A DNA stretch of 64,000 nucleotides from Pararge aegeria (lineage: Eukaryota > Arthropoda > Insecta > Lepidoptera > Nymphalidae): the NCBI RefSeq assembly GCF_905163445.1, contig NC_053187.1, positions 14,136,001 through 14,200,000 on the forward strand. Direction: 5' to 3'. Position 1 is the first letter of the stretch. Each line of letters starts with the position of its first letter. The position numbers and the translations under genes are program-made. Positions 46,356 to 58,163 of this stretch are shown one piece after another. A model generated the notes under the pieces. The model was not told where the DNA came from. It did not search any database and worked only from the letters and a program-made list of their open reading frames with translations.

Positions 46356-46704
46356 TAGAAACGCAATCTCATACCGATAATCAAAAAGGCCCTCGAGATA
46401 AGCATATTAGGTTTAATCCAGATTATGTATAAAATCTCATCTTCGATATATGATGTTCGATCTTGTATGGATGAGTGTAAATAAAAAGTTACTCCGTCAT
46501 GCCTATTCTCTTTTTGTGTTCGTGCTACGCAGTAAACTGAGTCGTAGTAGACATTTTATTTAATTAATATTCATTAAATATGTAATGCAAGTGATGATAT
46601 TGATGGCTTATTTCTTTCCTTTCATTGCGTAACTTGCAAAACGAATCCAGACTAAAAGTACAAATGTATTTTTTTTTACCTTGCTATTTGGTACATATAC
46701 CTAC
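46356..46704. other. no feature seen
   Basis: Unassigned. Confidence 0.4.
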
Positions 46705-46820
46705 AGCTAAACCTGTAAGATGGAATATTATTATCCCGAAAAAGCACCCAAAAGATATTACCGCGGGATTAAGAAAATTACCTATATGTTCTAGATACGA
46801 ACGCGGGTAAAAGCTAGTAA
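46705..46820 (-). repeat. dispersed element fragment ending AAAGCTAGTA
   Basis: TTATTATCCCGAAAAAGCAC, TTACCGCGGGATTAAGAAAA and ACGAACGCGGGTAAAAGCTA match the end block of the element at 26901-27092 in reverse. The overlapping plus frame (46625-46810) is a by-product. Confidence 0.55.
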
Positions 46821-48680
46821 AATATAAACTACAAACCACGTTATTAATCACTTTATGTTTGCCGGTGATGCTTCCCTAACGTGCATAGATGTAGGTGTGT
46901 TGCTTATTTTATGGTGTTGAGTACATCTATGTGCTTTAATCCCACGTAACAATACAAAGCGTTATATAACCGTCTCTTGAACATGTAATCTCTCTCTCTT
47001 CATTCCATTCGTTCCCTTGAATGAATTGAATGTCAATCCACTAAAATAAAATAATTTCGTAAATTGTTACAATGGAATAAGGATTATCAAAGATTGACAA
47101 GCTTTAACTCATCCTCACCCTAATAATGTGCGCATCAGACTTAACTTTCATGAGGAAGTGACCTTTCACTCTGCTCCAATGTGGGCTTAACAAACTACAA
47201 CCTCTTGTTTTTATTAGTTCAAGTGCACCTTGTGAGCAAAAGTCAATTTTGCTTGTTTCGTGATAAAAAATTTTTGAATATAGAACGCTGCAAATTGGTC
47301 AGAAACTCCGAGTACTTTTGCATTGTACTCATAAACAATGATGTTATGTTGTTTTATGCTGTATTATTTCTAAAAGATACTTTTGCTTAAATTTTTTTTT
47401 TCGATTCGGATTAGTTTAAAAATATAGAGTTTTTGAAAATATTTCACGTGCCTATACCTTGTATAGCCGTATTCTTAAAGAAGATCATCCTTATTAAGAA
47501 AACTGCTTATTTTTCTCTATAATTTCTGTAAATTGCATTTAGATTTAGGCGGGCGGCCACTTAAGCAAATTGAAGACTCCGTCTTTCAAACATAACGAAT
47601 TCATGGTTATATTACGAAAATAACCTTGGACCTCTTTAGCACCTGGTAAAATTATAATTCTTATTGAAATACTAATTATTTATTATATTAAATAAAACTC
47701 ACTATAAGTAAACAGCAAAAAATAAGTTGAAAGTGAGTTTCCAAAAATCATATTATAGTATATTTTTATACCTACTACTAAGCAAATATCATTAGCTATT
47801 AATGTCTCATTGCTTAGTATTAACATAACATATCAGGTCACTTCTCTTATAGTGGTATTAACCGTGAATAATATCTTAAGATGTATTCAATATGAGATTC
47901 AAACAATATATTACACTATTATTAAATCTAAGAAGTTCTTAATAGCGTAAAAAATATCATGTTTTGCTTGACCATGTTCATATCTTATTTAAGTAAAATT
48001 TTCTCGACAAAAATGGCAAAGTTACTTTTAATGCAAATTCGCAGTAAGGTATTCTTGACTATTTATTAAAATTTTGGTTTCACTGACTTTATTTATCTAT
48101 GTTTAATTTCAATAATGGGCATGTAATACTCTTAAGGTGCTTTACGAGTCATGACAGTTAGTAGGGAATTACTTGCTCGGTGTTGCCGTAGACCAATTCT
48201 CTAACTCTGGTTTGGTACAAAAAAAATATTGACTTAAAAACTCATTACTCAGGATCTCGTAAACTATAGTAAAAAATGCTCACCATAAGAACAACAAATC
48301 AGAGCAAAAGCAGCACATAATAAAAAAAAATTTGAGAAACTGTCGAAATATGTCAAGAAGCGCTCCTGCACACGTGACGACTGCTTATTTTCGTTAAAAG
48401 CTTATAGAATATTCATCGGGTAAGATACAAAGTTTATGTGAAAATGAAAGGTTAAAATAAAAGGTCACTAGCGATAACGACACCTGGCAGTTTGATTAAT
48501 CTACCAAGCAAAGGTTGTAGCCAAAGTTTGTGGGCTTTGAAAAATGGCTATTGCTGCAATCTAGGTCAATGAGACTGATTGAAGGACGAAAGTCACAATA
48601 ACTCAACAGCTAAAGGGGCGAGTTGGGAAAGACGTACATTTCCTTTCATTAGCTTGGATGACGTTTCAACAACACGTTTA
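46821..48680. other. no feature seen
   Basis: AT-rich unique DNA. No gene, RNA or repeat was recognised. Confidence 0.5.
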
Positions 48681-48935
48681 AAAGTAGCATCAGTGACAGA
48701 CAGAAAAAAAGTCATATGATGCAAAGGGAAGACATTTTTGTTAGCAGAATGTTAAATGTTAAGAAAGACAATAAAATAGATGGATTGATTGTATAAAAGA
48801 TGATATGCGTGTTTAAAGAGTGGATACTTAGACGTCTGATAATACAAGTGAGTGTAAGTAGAAATAATTTCGTGCACTTAGGTTTGGAAAAGCAAGAAAA
48901 AGAAGCATCAAGCAAAGTAATATCAGCAAAGTAGG
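48681..48935 (+). pseudogene. non-LTR retrotransposon ORF C-terminal relic
   Basis: The plus strand at 48778-48810 reads RWIDCIKDDMR, then in pieces RVDT and TSDNTSECK, and later W-K-x-K-K. This is the GRPK-x-RW-x-DC-x-KEDMR block that ends many insect non-LTR (RTE/Jockey-like) polymerases. Stops interrupt it. The minus frame at 48712-48939 is its shadow. Confidence 0.55.
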
Positions 48936-49765
48936 ACAAGACAAATTATATTTTTTATCACTATTCCGATAGCATTTCTCCTCCAGCGTTCAAATCAAGT
49001 AAAGGATTATTGCTGAAATAATGTAAATATATTTCTGATTCTAATCCAAAGCAGGAAATCACTTAGTGTATTACTGGGTTTGAGTTAATATGCATGAGCT
49101 GTTTAATAAAGAGATTTATATAAGTGAAGTCAGGAAGAAGCAATAATTCGTATTATACATCTAAAAATTGAACTCTTGAAACTTTTATACCTCGTTAACT
49201 ACGTTTATCAACTCTTGGATCCAGTTTTCTTAAAAGCGAACGTTTCTATTAAATCGAAGCTGCATTATTAAAATCTAGGTTCCATTTTTTTTATTTCTGC
49301 AATAGTCTTGCTAACCACTCAAATATCTCGCCTGTAGGATTACTTCCTCTATTTGAAATGCAAATAGCTGGCATACTTCTAAGTATTAAACTAAAAGAAA
49401 CTAAAGCACTTTAAATCACTTATACTATAGTATCTAAAGGCGAGTACATTATTTGAATAATAAAACTTATCAAAACGTTAGAATCTCAGATGCTTCGGTT
49501 GGGCTTTTATGGTCGGTTTATAAACCGCTGTGAAGCCGCAGTATTCTCGGTCTTAATTTTATAATAATTTCAACATATGAAATGTTAGTTTATGAGTAGC
49601 TTTAACAGATTGTGATAAAACTAAAATTTAACGGCTTTTATATTTCTAGCTTATTACAGAAGTGACAGTGCGGTGCGAATCGTAAAAGGTATATGATAAA
49701 AATAGCATTCTTTCATTCATTTTGATTTACAAAATTTTAGTGGTATTATATTAATTATTTATTTA
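48936..49765. other. no feature seen
   Basis: A 14-nt palindrome CGGTTTATAAACCG is at about 49515. Otherwise unassigned. Confidence 0.45.
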
Positions 49766-50215
49766 GCTGTTGCCCGCGGCTTTCACCACGTTTTGTTTTT
49801 ATTATTTTTAAAATCTCTCGATAACCGTTAATTCATCCGGATAAATTTCTCGTGCTTCTTGTTTTCTATGTGCCTCTCCAAGATCGGCTTAGAACAGTAC
49901 AATTAACAGAACGTAAAAGCTGTTTCGGGGTTCAATGAAACTGTCGTATCCTTTACAGGTTAGTCCACAACCACCTTAGACAGTATCATCTCGGTGAGAT
50001 TGCAGATAATGGCTTACATGTAGTAGAATAAAAAAAAATAGCTGTGTTGCCATGCTTAGGTGACAAAGGATTTTTTAATCTCCCGAGAACGTTACCCACG
50101 CGTTTTCATTGTGTGTTTGTTGTACACCTTTCGTTGCTCAAACACTAGGTATGGGTTTCCGGTTATACAAATTTAGTTTATCACTGGTTTTTACTAACTG
50201 AAGCTTGGCATAAAA
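49766..50215. repeat. fragments of two dispersed repeats
   Basis: 49766-49850 (AGCTGTTGCCCGCGGCTTTC) is the start of the CTAGCTG-type element. 49960-50012 (AACCACCTTAGACAGTATCA then TCGGTGAGATTGCAGATAAT) is a SINE-B tail. Nothing else. Confidence 0.5.
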
Positions 50216-50600
50216 GTGAATTCAAAATTCATTTATTTAAAGTAGGCCTACTTTATAAGCACTTTTGGAACGTCAAGTATGTATGTTTATAGTGTCTCTA
50301 CCATCGGTTCGGAAAGCAGATTCTAACGAGAAGAGCCGGCAAGAAACTCAGTAGTTACTCTTTTCCAACATCAACATTTACAATGAAAGCGAGGCTGGCT
50401 TCTTCCAATATACCTATATTCCAATATATTAAGGAATTCATCAAATGTATAGTAACCTCGCTGTATTAGATGTGTTTTACAAATTTTTTAAATGTATGTA
50501 TTAGCAGGTCAAGAATTATCTTAGGATTCATGTTGTAAAAGCGTATACTTAACCCCACAAAGGAGCTCTGCAACTTTCACACACCCTATGCAGATATCAC
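50216..50600 (+). repeat. family D dispersed repeat, better preserved copy
   Basis: AATTCAAAATTCATTTATTT, AGTAGGCCTACTTTATAAGC, ACCATCGGTTCGGAAAGCAG and GCCGGCAAGAAACTCAGTAG. Later come AAAAGCGTATACTTAACCCC and ACAAAGGAGCTCTGC. It aligns with 19965-20410. Confidence 0.75.
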
Positions 50601-50992
50601 TAATTTATGTCCGTTATTATTTTAACAATCATACAAAGCTATGAAATTATTGTTCAAGATAACAGCACAAGGTTATTCAAGGGAATTCTAACACAAGGAA
50701 GTTTCTTGTTATAACAGCACGATGCCACTTTGCAAAACAGCTTCCACTAATAAATAATTTTGTTGTTTTAATTTACCGGGAACTTCTGCTGGATCAATGA
50801 TTTTTTTCTATAGAATTTCAATAGGCTGCAGAGGTCAGAGAAATACAAATATTCTCAGCTTATAAATGCAACACTGTTGTACCAATGTTGGTTATAGACC
50901 TCCTGCCTTAAAGGCAAAAGGGACTTCCAATTTGTGGTTTGTGGGTTTTTGGGCTTTAACTAGTTCAATAATCCTCCCAAGACACGTGGTAT
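50601..50992. other. no feature seen
   Basis: Unassigned. Confidence 0.4.
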
Positions 50993-51054
50993 ATTCTAAG
51001 TACTAAGATACGTATTTGCTGGACTACGCAAATACTTATCTTAGTACTAAGAAT
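50993..51054. other. 62-nt inverted repeat
   Basis: 27-nt arms at 50993-51019 and 51028-51054 (core AGTACTAAGATA) pair with two mismatches around an 8-nt loop. Confidence 0.85.
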
Positions 51055-53374
51055 TTCTTTACTTCAGATCCGTAGTCAAATGTGCTAACAATTAAACAAT
51101 GCAATAGACGTGCGTGCTTATCATCAAGATTAGGGTCACCAAAATTACAGAGCAAATAATTTTATGGTATCCATCATAACATTGAAACTTTTATCGCTGG
51201 CACGCAATATTTTAACCTTCAGTGAAGCAATACTATTATATGCCAAATATATTGTGTTAAATTAAACACTAATAATTCAATGTACGTGTTTTGTTACTGC
51301 CTTCCTAAATAGCATGATCTATATTCTATCTATCTTTGGCGAATACTTACATTATTAAAGATTGCAAGTATAGTTTTAGGAGACTTAATACAAGCACACT
51401 GAAAATTGTGCACCACGCTTCTTATCTATTAGCCGTAATAATATCTTAAAATATAAGCTTTGAGATAAAGGGGATAGTACAAAAAATGCAAATTGGACAG
51501 GAAGCTTTTGAGGCGCTTTAAAACATAAAAACATGTCAATCATTGACACTTGTGAATTATCTGGTGCTGGGGACAGTCATCTGTATTAAACTGCGTTAAA
51601 TATTTTATGTATCCTTAATTAACTCTTTGAATTGCAAAGTGGGTGTTATTGTAATTTAGTCCGTGAGAAACCGTCAATTCGAAACAGCGGTAAGCGTCAA
51701 AGGCAGAGTTAACCAATCGACATGGCTATATTGAGCTACTCCGATACTGACTCTTGACGTCCAATTAATCCATTACTAAAGCCTATTTTGTTTTGCTACA
51801 CCAATTACTCTCGAGTTCTCTGGACCGATGTTCGTGATTATTCTTTTTTTGATATATATATCGTGTTGTTATAGATATAAAAGTGAAAAGTGATAGAAAA
51901 GTGTTGGAAAGCATCCTTTCAAGTATTAGCCACCGAATTAAATACATACAGTAACTGTGTAAGGCTTTTTTTGAAGCATCAAAAACCACTCCACTTTAGT
52001 ATTTCTCAAACAGGCTCCATTTAGCAGTTGACAGTAATTCTTTTACCTCAACGTTTAACATTAAAAGAGAAAAGTTTGTGGGCTAGCAACATTCCGCGGG
52101 TGTGAAGTAAGACTTGGACGCAACGCACTGCAAGCAATAATGGCTAAATGAGGATTCTGTATGTTCTTAATTCTGTGTTTAGAGCATGTTTTAATACCTT
52201 TGATAAATATCGGATAGCTTATTCACAAGTTTTGTCTTTGTCACTTTACATAAAGTAAGACAGTGACAAAACTTACGTTTAGATTATCTTAGTGAAACAC
52301 TATGAACTTACACCTACTAAGGGCTAGTATAATAAGTTGTTATCCAAGCCGTGTAAATATTCTTCTTGCGCAGTTTTGGTAGCCACTAGATAGACACCAG
52401 ATGGACACAAGACCTGCGGAAGTCCTTACATAAGATTAATGTCTAGGAATGAACGTCTATCGAACATACAACGCAACTTTTTCAGACCCGATTTCATGTA
52501 TTCAAGTTCTGTGGGCTCAAATCTATGTGTACCTATTATTAAATATCTAAAACTTACTCTACCTTCCTGATACGAACCGTGCTATTTTAACGAATCAACG
52601 ATGAGTTAGATGTTGATGTTGGACAACAATGAAAACTGCTCTTTGTTGTCATCAAGGACTGTATACATTGTTGTTTTTCATGGTGCATCACATAACCGAT
52701 TGATTTGATATGCACCGTGATATAAGTTTCATTTTTAAGTTAAGCCACAATAGAGTTTAAACCATAATAGCTGTTTAGGACTGATAAAGATACAAAAGGA
52801 AATAAAAATTATCATCTATTACCAGTAGTTGCCACGGTATCGTGTGCATTTACAATTGTTTATTTAATTACTTATTTTTAAATGTAAAATATGTAGCGCA
52901 ACGGAAGACCAAACCACAAAGTAACTCTAGCATTTATAATACCAATCGTTGCTGTATCATCACTAACCAGGTGGGATTGCAATCAATGGATTACTCGGAG
53001 TGGAAATAAAATAATATGCAATAGAATCATTGAATTTTAGTAGGTATTCTAATTACAAGTTTATCATTAACTTCGAACCGTTTGACGCTAAAGTTAGACA
53101 ACTGAATAAAGTTGAACCAAAGGCTTGTTTCAGAAACTAAACCCGTAGAGCCAAGTTCAGTGATTTGCTGTCTCGTGTGGATTACCGCAGTTGACGAAGT
53201 TCACCTATGAGTACTTCATATTCGTATATATCTTCAATTTCCGTTTAAACCCTAGCTAGTAGCTTTAAATATCTGGCTAATGTTATTAGTAATTTAATTT
53301 TGGCATTTCTGTTATAGCGCGTGTTAATAATTTTCCCAGTTTATATAATATCTTATGTATTCACCCCCAACTGC
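51055..53374. other. mostly unassigned
   Basis: 52220-52275 holds an imperfect inverted repeat (AAGTTTTGTC...GACAAAACTT). 52963-52998 (ACTAACCAGGTGGGATTGCA) is a SINE-B tail fragment. No gene. Confidence 0.45.
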
Positions 53375-53560
53375 CTCAATAGTCTAGTGATTAGCATGTT
53401 CAATTTTCATAATGAGGGTCTGGATTTAAATCTTCGGTCAGATCAATAATTGTTTATGACTTATAGAACCAATTGACGTTTTGGCCCCAAGGTGCTGGAA
53501 CGACGAACTCGCTCTAGTAAACGCAGTGTTTGTAGACCTGACCGTTTATATAATTTTCAG
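53375..53560 (+). repeat. tRNA-headed SINE, separate family
   Basis: CTCAATAGTCTAGTGATTAG (A-box region) and GAGGGTCTGGATTTAAATCT (eroded B box) are followed by CCAATTGACGTTTTGGCCCC, AAGGTGCTGGAACGACGAAC and TAGTAAACGCAGTGTTTGTA. It is distinct from SINE-A, B and C. Only this copy is seen in the window. Confidence 0.6.
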
Positions 53561-54565
53561 TACGCTGATACTCAAGATTGGTACTCAAATTTGTCGACTG
53601 TGCTTTGCAAAGCACAGCCGATAAGCCGTAGCAAGTTATAATAATACTTACTTAAGTACTTCAAACTTGTGATAAGCACTAAACTCATTCTATGAAAGGC
53701 GTGCGAAACCAGTGATCCAATGATGATGGTGACACGCTTGATAGGACGCACCTAGTTGTGAGTCTACCAAAAGTGAGCAAAAACTTGACTGTTTTACAAA
53801 AATCATCCTCACATGACTAAGTTTAAAACCTACTAAACTAATTACTTAATGCTAATAAATATATACACTCGGATAGTGCACTTCTTTTTCGAAAAAAAAA
53901 AAGGATCATGGGAATCCATCCAGAGAACTCGGAGAATAAGGTATAGAGGACAGATGAAAGAGGCTTTAAAGGATTTATTGGACGTCAAGAGTTAGTATCG
54001 GTGCTACTTGTGTTTAGCGATTCCCTGTGACTCACTTGATGCCATGTCTATCCCTTAAAGGTTCTATCCGATGTCACTGCTGTCCTACACCTGTCTACGC
54101 AAACATTACAATAATTTCATAAAATAATAAAACAGATCTATCTAAATTCCTAGAACCTTTTGACTTCTGAGATACTTTCAAACTTTCCTATCATTTTCGT
54201 AGAAGGAAAAAACTAAGGAGGTTATTAGAAATGTTTTATTTTTGTCTCCAGTAGTTGTAATTGCGGTTTTACATAATGCAAAATCTTTCGAATTACACGC
54301 ACTCGTTTCAACGATGTATTTCTCAGTCTTGGGCTACGTGATGAACCATAAATATCACAAGCCTTCGTTTTCACAAGGTTTTATTGAAAACTCAACCTGC
54401 ATTATATACACAGAGCTCAAACTCATTATAATCCACAGAATATAACCTTTGATGTAACGGTATTTGCCTTAAAATTGGAGGTTTGTGAGCTTAGTCATTC
54501 ATATTTTAATTTTTTTTATCGTTTCTAGACGGGGGTTTAATATAACTATACCCGTAACTAATTAG
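53561..54565. other. unassigned; 20-nt perfect palindrome at 53598-53617
   Basis: CTGTGCTTTGCAAAGCACAG is perfectly self-complementary, and a C/G and G/C pair extend it beyond one mismatch. The plus frame at 54242-54445 has no motif. Confidence 0.5.
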
Positions 54566-54650
54566 CCCGCTACCAACTAATACTGCATTAACACTTACCA
54601 CCGGGTAAGATGGTAGTTCAAGGCTAACTTGTGCTGCGGTATCACTTATC
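54566..54650 (+). repeat. SINE-B tail fragment
   Basis: TTAGCCCGCTACCAACTAAT, then CACTTACCACCGGGTAAGAT and CAAGGCTAACTTG match the family tail. Confidence 0.7.
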
Positions 54651-55074
54651 ATTACGTAAAATATACATTCAAACTAACTAGTTAAAAAAATGCACGTGTG
54701 TTAACTTGTGGTTTTTTATTCATACCTTGACTTGAAATGTAGCTATAGTGCATAGGGTTAAACAATGGGTTAAAAAGCATATTTTATTTAGTCAAGTTAA
54801 CTATAAAATTGATGAATTACCTAATGACAAAGTCACATGCAAGTTGTCCAGTTATCACTTGCTCAAATAACAAAAAAAAAACGTATTAAGAGAACTTGTG
54901 CCGAGTTGTAAGCTCAGTAAAATGTGCATTCCGAGAGGAAATTTTGGTGTACTAAAATAAGACAAGCTTGACTTTACAAAAGAGAACCTACTTGCTCTTT
55001 GAGCTATTTCCTATATTTTATCGAAACAAAATACTAATATTATGAAAATGCTATAGCTTAAAAAGGCGAATGCT
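54651..55074. other. no feature seen
   Basis: Unassigned. Confidence 0.4.
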
Positions 55075-55225
55075 AAAGTGTGTCTGATAGTCTGTTTATA
55101 TGATTGTGTAAGCTCAACCACTGTAGGTACCTACCGATCTTGATAAAATTTACTTTTTATTCTACTATCTCAGAAAAGCGTCTGAATCTTGCGTAGAGAT
55201 TCCAGCTTGCATCCTGGAGATCATA
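55075..55225 (+). repeat. dispersed repeat related to 37560-37690
   Basis: AAAGTGTGTCTGATAGTCTG, then CCGATCTTGATAAAATTTAC and TCCAGCTTGCATCCTGGAGA. Confidence 0.55.
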
Positions 55226-55269
55226 TTTGTATTCATAGTTTCATATTATATGCTTTTATTTTTTCAACT

Positions 55270-55525
55270 ACAAATGATGCAGTCTAAAATGGTAGTGGGC
55301 TAACCTGTTAGGAAGTATGGTAGTCATGCCCCTAATCGGTTTCGACGCGACATCGCACCAGAGCACTAAATCGCTTACCGGCACGTCTTTGTCAAAGCCT
55401 CCCACCAGACAAAAATTGCCTCTAAAAGAAAATTCAGAAATTATTAATTCCCAAATTGTCCATGCTGGGAAACGAACCCGGGACCTCCCACTCAAATTCA
55501 CAGCGCTCACCGTTGCACGTCTATT
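55270..55525 (-). repeat. SINE-B
   Basis: GATGCAGTCTAAAATGGTAG, GGGCTAACCTGTTAGGAAGT, ATCGCACCAGAGCACTAAAT and AACGAACCCGGGACCTCCCA, ending CAGCGCTCACCGTTGCAC. The middle block GTAACTAGCCACGGCC is deleted. Open frames on both strands here (55268-55582) are SINE shadows. Confidence 0.85.
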
Positions 55526-56124
55526 TTTGTTATAAAATACCTTTATGTATGTTTTAACACAGAAAATAGAGATAAAGCACACGCAAGGTGTACATGGATA
55601 AATATTTGTTTTTATACGCCTTCATTGTATTAAAGTTTGCTTATAACCGTTTCTTGACTTGGGGTATATGTGAAGGCCCTTAGAAGGACACAGCCAAGTC
55701 TATTTGTTCGAAGTCAACCGATCCGTATACCATTAGGTAGATTACAAAAGAATAATATAGTACCGGTAGGTATCCGGTAATTTAAACAGTACTGAATTAC
55801 GTGGGCAGGATGACCTTTTTGTATCTTAGACCTTTGGCCTGGTTGTAACAATGTACATTATGCTGCACAAAATGCACGCGAAGGTAGCGGCTTCCGTCTT
55901 TGCTGATGAATATCTACTTAGGTCACGAGGTCAGGCTATAAAGAGTGTCGTTATTGTGCTGTGTAATGAATAATATGTTGAAGTAAACTATAACTAACAC
56001 TAGAGATGCTATTCTGATAACATACATTAAAATAAAAAACATATATCATTTATACACTGAAAATATAAATACCTACATAAATTATAGCATAACTAAACGA
56101 ATAATAAATTATTCATTGTAAAGT
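55526..56124. other. no feature seen
   Basis: Unassigned. Confidence 0.4.
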
Positions 56125-56300
56125 CAACATCTCCCGAGGATTCTATGGTGTTGGAGCGACATGTGCGTGGTGATTTGAACATTACCGAGACCTGTTTGGT
56201 GTGGAGTATAAAAAATTTAAGAATTTCGCCATACAGATTTTCCTGCTTTTCGCGGGGTATAGCAAATTAAGCTTAATTTTTATGATATATATTATAACGA
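56125..56300. mobile_element. MITE-like element, second copy
   Basis: ACCTGTTTGGTGTGGAGTAT, then ATTTTCCTGCTTTTCGCGGG and GTATAGCAAATTAAGCTTAA are the inverted form of the element at 13318-13520. The outer arm on the far side is not clear. Confidence 0.6.
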
Positions 56301-56622
56301 TCGGAACAAACAGATGTGATAGTCTAGTGGTCAGGATTCCAAACTCCCTTTCGGGAGAACCGAGTTTGATTTCGGCACGCACCTCTTACTTTTCGAAGCT
56401 ACGTTAGCAATTAAACACCGTTTGCTCTAACGGTGTTGGAAAATATCATGAGGAAACTTACATACCTGAGAGTTCTCCATTAAGTACTCACAAACGTGTG
56501 AAATCCATATACGAATGCGCACTTGGCCGGCATGATGGATTAAGGCCTGAACTTCTCTTATTCTGAAAAGAGACTTGTGTCCTGTAGTATACCGGTAAAG
56601 GGTTGATAATGATGATAGTGAC
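56301..56622 (+). repeat. SINE-C, full-length copy
   Basis: GTGATAGTCTAGTGGTCAGG (A region), GAGTTTGATTTCGGCACGC (B region), then CCTGAGAGTTCTCCATTAAG, ATGATGGATTAAGGCCTGAA and the tail GTAAAGGGTTGATAATGATG. It inserted next to the MITE-like element and just inside the 3' part of the frame at 56427-56861. Confidence 0.8.
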
Positions 56623-56861
56623 TCGCTAACTGTAGCTTTCCTTTCTTTTAGTTTATCCGAAATTTCCAGTTCTTCCGTTTGGTTTTTTTTTTGTATCTTA
56701 TTACACGACAGATTCGGCAAATAAAGATTCAAATCCCTTTTTATAACTTCGATTAACTTGGTTTGGTTAAACTCAATTAATCGCATAGGTAATCCCACCA
56801 CAACATAGTCTACAAAGCACAGTATTGGAATGCTAATTCGCGTTGCGGTTTCACTTTGCCG
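56427..56861 (-). pseudogene. coding-like open frame running into SINE-C
   Basis: From a TAG at 56864-56862 the minus strand is open for about 145 codons. The first 80 (TRISIPILCFVDYVVVGLPM, then IEFNQTKLIEVIKRDLN and EELEISDKLKERKATVS) are mixed hydrophobic then charged, unlike AT-noise frames nearby. The last 60 are antisense SINE-C and stop at 56427. There is no ATG until GLPM. An AG after GATTGTTTTCACGGT (56862) could be an acceptor. It may be the remains of an exon or transposon gene truncated by SINE insertion, or chance. I do not recognise it. Confidence 0.25.
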
Positions 56862-57344
56862 CTACCGTGAAAACAATCCGAAGCTCCCTACCCGAGCAAC
56901 CAAACACGATCCAATTTAAACAACCGTATTACTTAGTCCGTCAATGTTTTATTTTGGCGATATATGTCGGGCTGAAAACCGAGGTACAATATGTGGACTC
57001 GTAAAACTTTTATTAAGGACAACCCCAACCGATCCGGTCATTTATTTATTCGTATCAATATCAGTGTAACAGTTTACGAACTGCTTTTATGTATTTCCTT
57101 TTCACAGTACGGGCTGATTAGACAAATAAGATAACTTAATTATGAGTCTCAGCCTCTAAATGTCCACTGCTGGCCATAGGACTCCTTTCGCATTGAAAAA
57201 AGACTAGACCCAGTACTTTGCTCTAATACTCGTTCACGGCTTGGTTAAGATGTACACTTTTATGAAAATATTATGCACATCTTCAGGGATGCATATTCCC
57301 TCAAAATGTTTTACTTTACCATTAATGTGATATTTTATAAATAA
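56862..57344. other. unassigned; repeat fragment at 57145-57240
   Basis: TAAATGTCCACTGCTGGCCA and TAGGACTCC belong to a common lepidopteran repeat tail, also seen at 41131, 61140 and 63960. 56820-56960 is somewhat G+C-richer but has no motif. Confidence 0.45.
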
Positions 57345-57603
57345 ATAAAATAAATATACAACGACAATACACACATCGCCATCTAGCCCCAAAGTAACCA
57401 TAGCTTGCGTTATAGGAACTAAGATGACTGATGAATAATTATAATATTAATAATATACATAAAGACTTATAATATATAGATAAACACCTAGAAACTGAAA
57501 AACATTCATGTTCATCACACAAACATTGTCCAGTTATGGGAATCGAACCCACGGCCTTGGCTCAGAAAGCAGGGTGCGCTGCCCACTGCTCCAATCGGCC
57601 GTC
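57345..57603 (-). repeat. SINE-A, full length
   Basis: AAATAAATAAAATAAATATA, ACACATCGCCATCTAGCCCC and ACTGAAAAACATTCATGTTC, then ATGGGAATCGAACCCACGGC and CCACTGCTCCAATCGGCCGT. Both promoter boxes are present. Only about 17 bp separate it from the SINE-B copy next door, in the same orientation. Confidence 0.92.
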
Positions 57604-57619
57604 ATTTTATTTATTTCAT

Positions 57620-58163
57620 TACAAGTTAGCCCTTGACTCCAATCTCACTTTCTGTTAAGGGATGATGCAGGCTAAGATGGTAACGGGCTCACCTGTTGGG
57701 GCTATGGCATTTATATTAAACCCATAACCCTGATCGGATTTTACGCGACATCGTACCGGAACGCTTAATCGCTTAGCGGCACGTTTTTGTCGATAGGGTG
57801 GTACCTGCAACACGGCAGCATGGGCAGGAGACAATTATCTCCCCGGGGAAAGGATAAAAATGTATCTTCTCCTACAGCTTTATCAACTCTCAGGGTACTG
57901 GCGCACAAGTGGAAGTAATATTGAAGTAATATTATGTGTAATAATAAAAGGCCCAAACGGAGGTAAACTTTTCCTGTTCTATGTTGCTAGGATGGGGATA
58001 TAGTTTTTGACTCCTGCCTGTGCTAGCCCTGCTGAAGCCTTTAACCAGACCAGACCAGAGAAAATTCTGAAATCATATATTTCCAAATAGCCCCTGCCGG
58101 GGAATCTAACCCGGAACCTGCGACTTAAATCCAAAGCGCTCACCACTTCGCCAGGGGTCCCCG
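57620..58163 (-). repeat. SINE-B split by a nested ~217-bp insert
   Basis: The first part, 57620-57803, runs from AAGTTAGCCCTTGACTCCAA to TCGATAGGGTGGTA. The second, 58021-58163, runs from TGCTAGCCCTGCTGAAGCCT to CACTTCGCCAGGGGTCCCCG. Joining the edges restores the order seen in other copies. It includes TTTAACCAGACCAGACCAGA and CTAACCCGGAACCTGCGACT (B box reversed). Confidence 0.85.
57804..58020. mobile_element. insert nested in SINE-B
   Basis: It begins CCTGCAACACGGCAGCATGG and contains GAGACAATTATCTCCCCGGG, CTGGCGCACAAGTGGAAGTA and CAAACGGAGGTAAACTTTTC. An 11-bp direct duplication (GAAGTAATATT twice) lies inside. There is no coding frame. I recall similar sequence as a dispersed lepidopteran repeat but cannot name it. 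The short CCTG at each end could be a target duplication. Confidence 0.55.

Noticed and set aside
55268..55582. 104-codon minus frame with hydrophobic and basic segments
   Set aside because: Almost all of it is SINE-B sequence (55270-55525).
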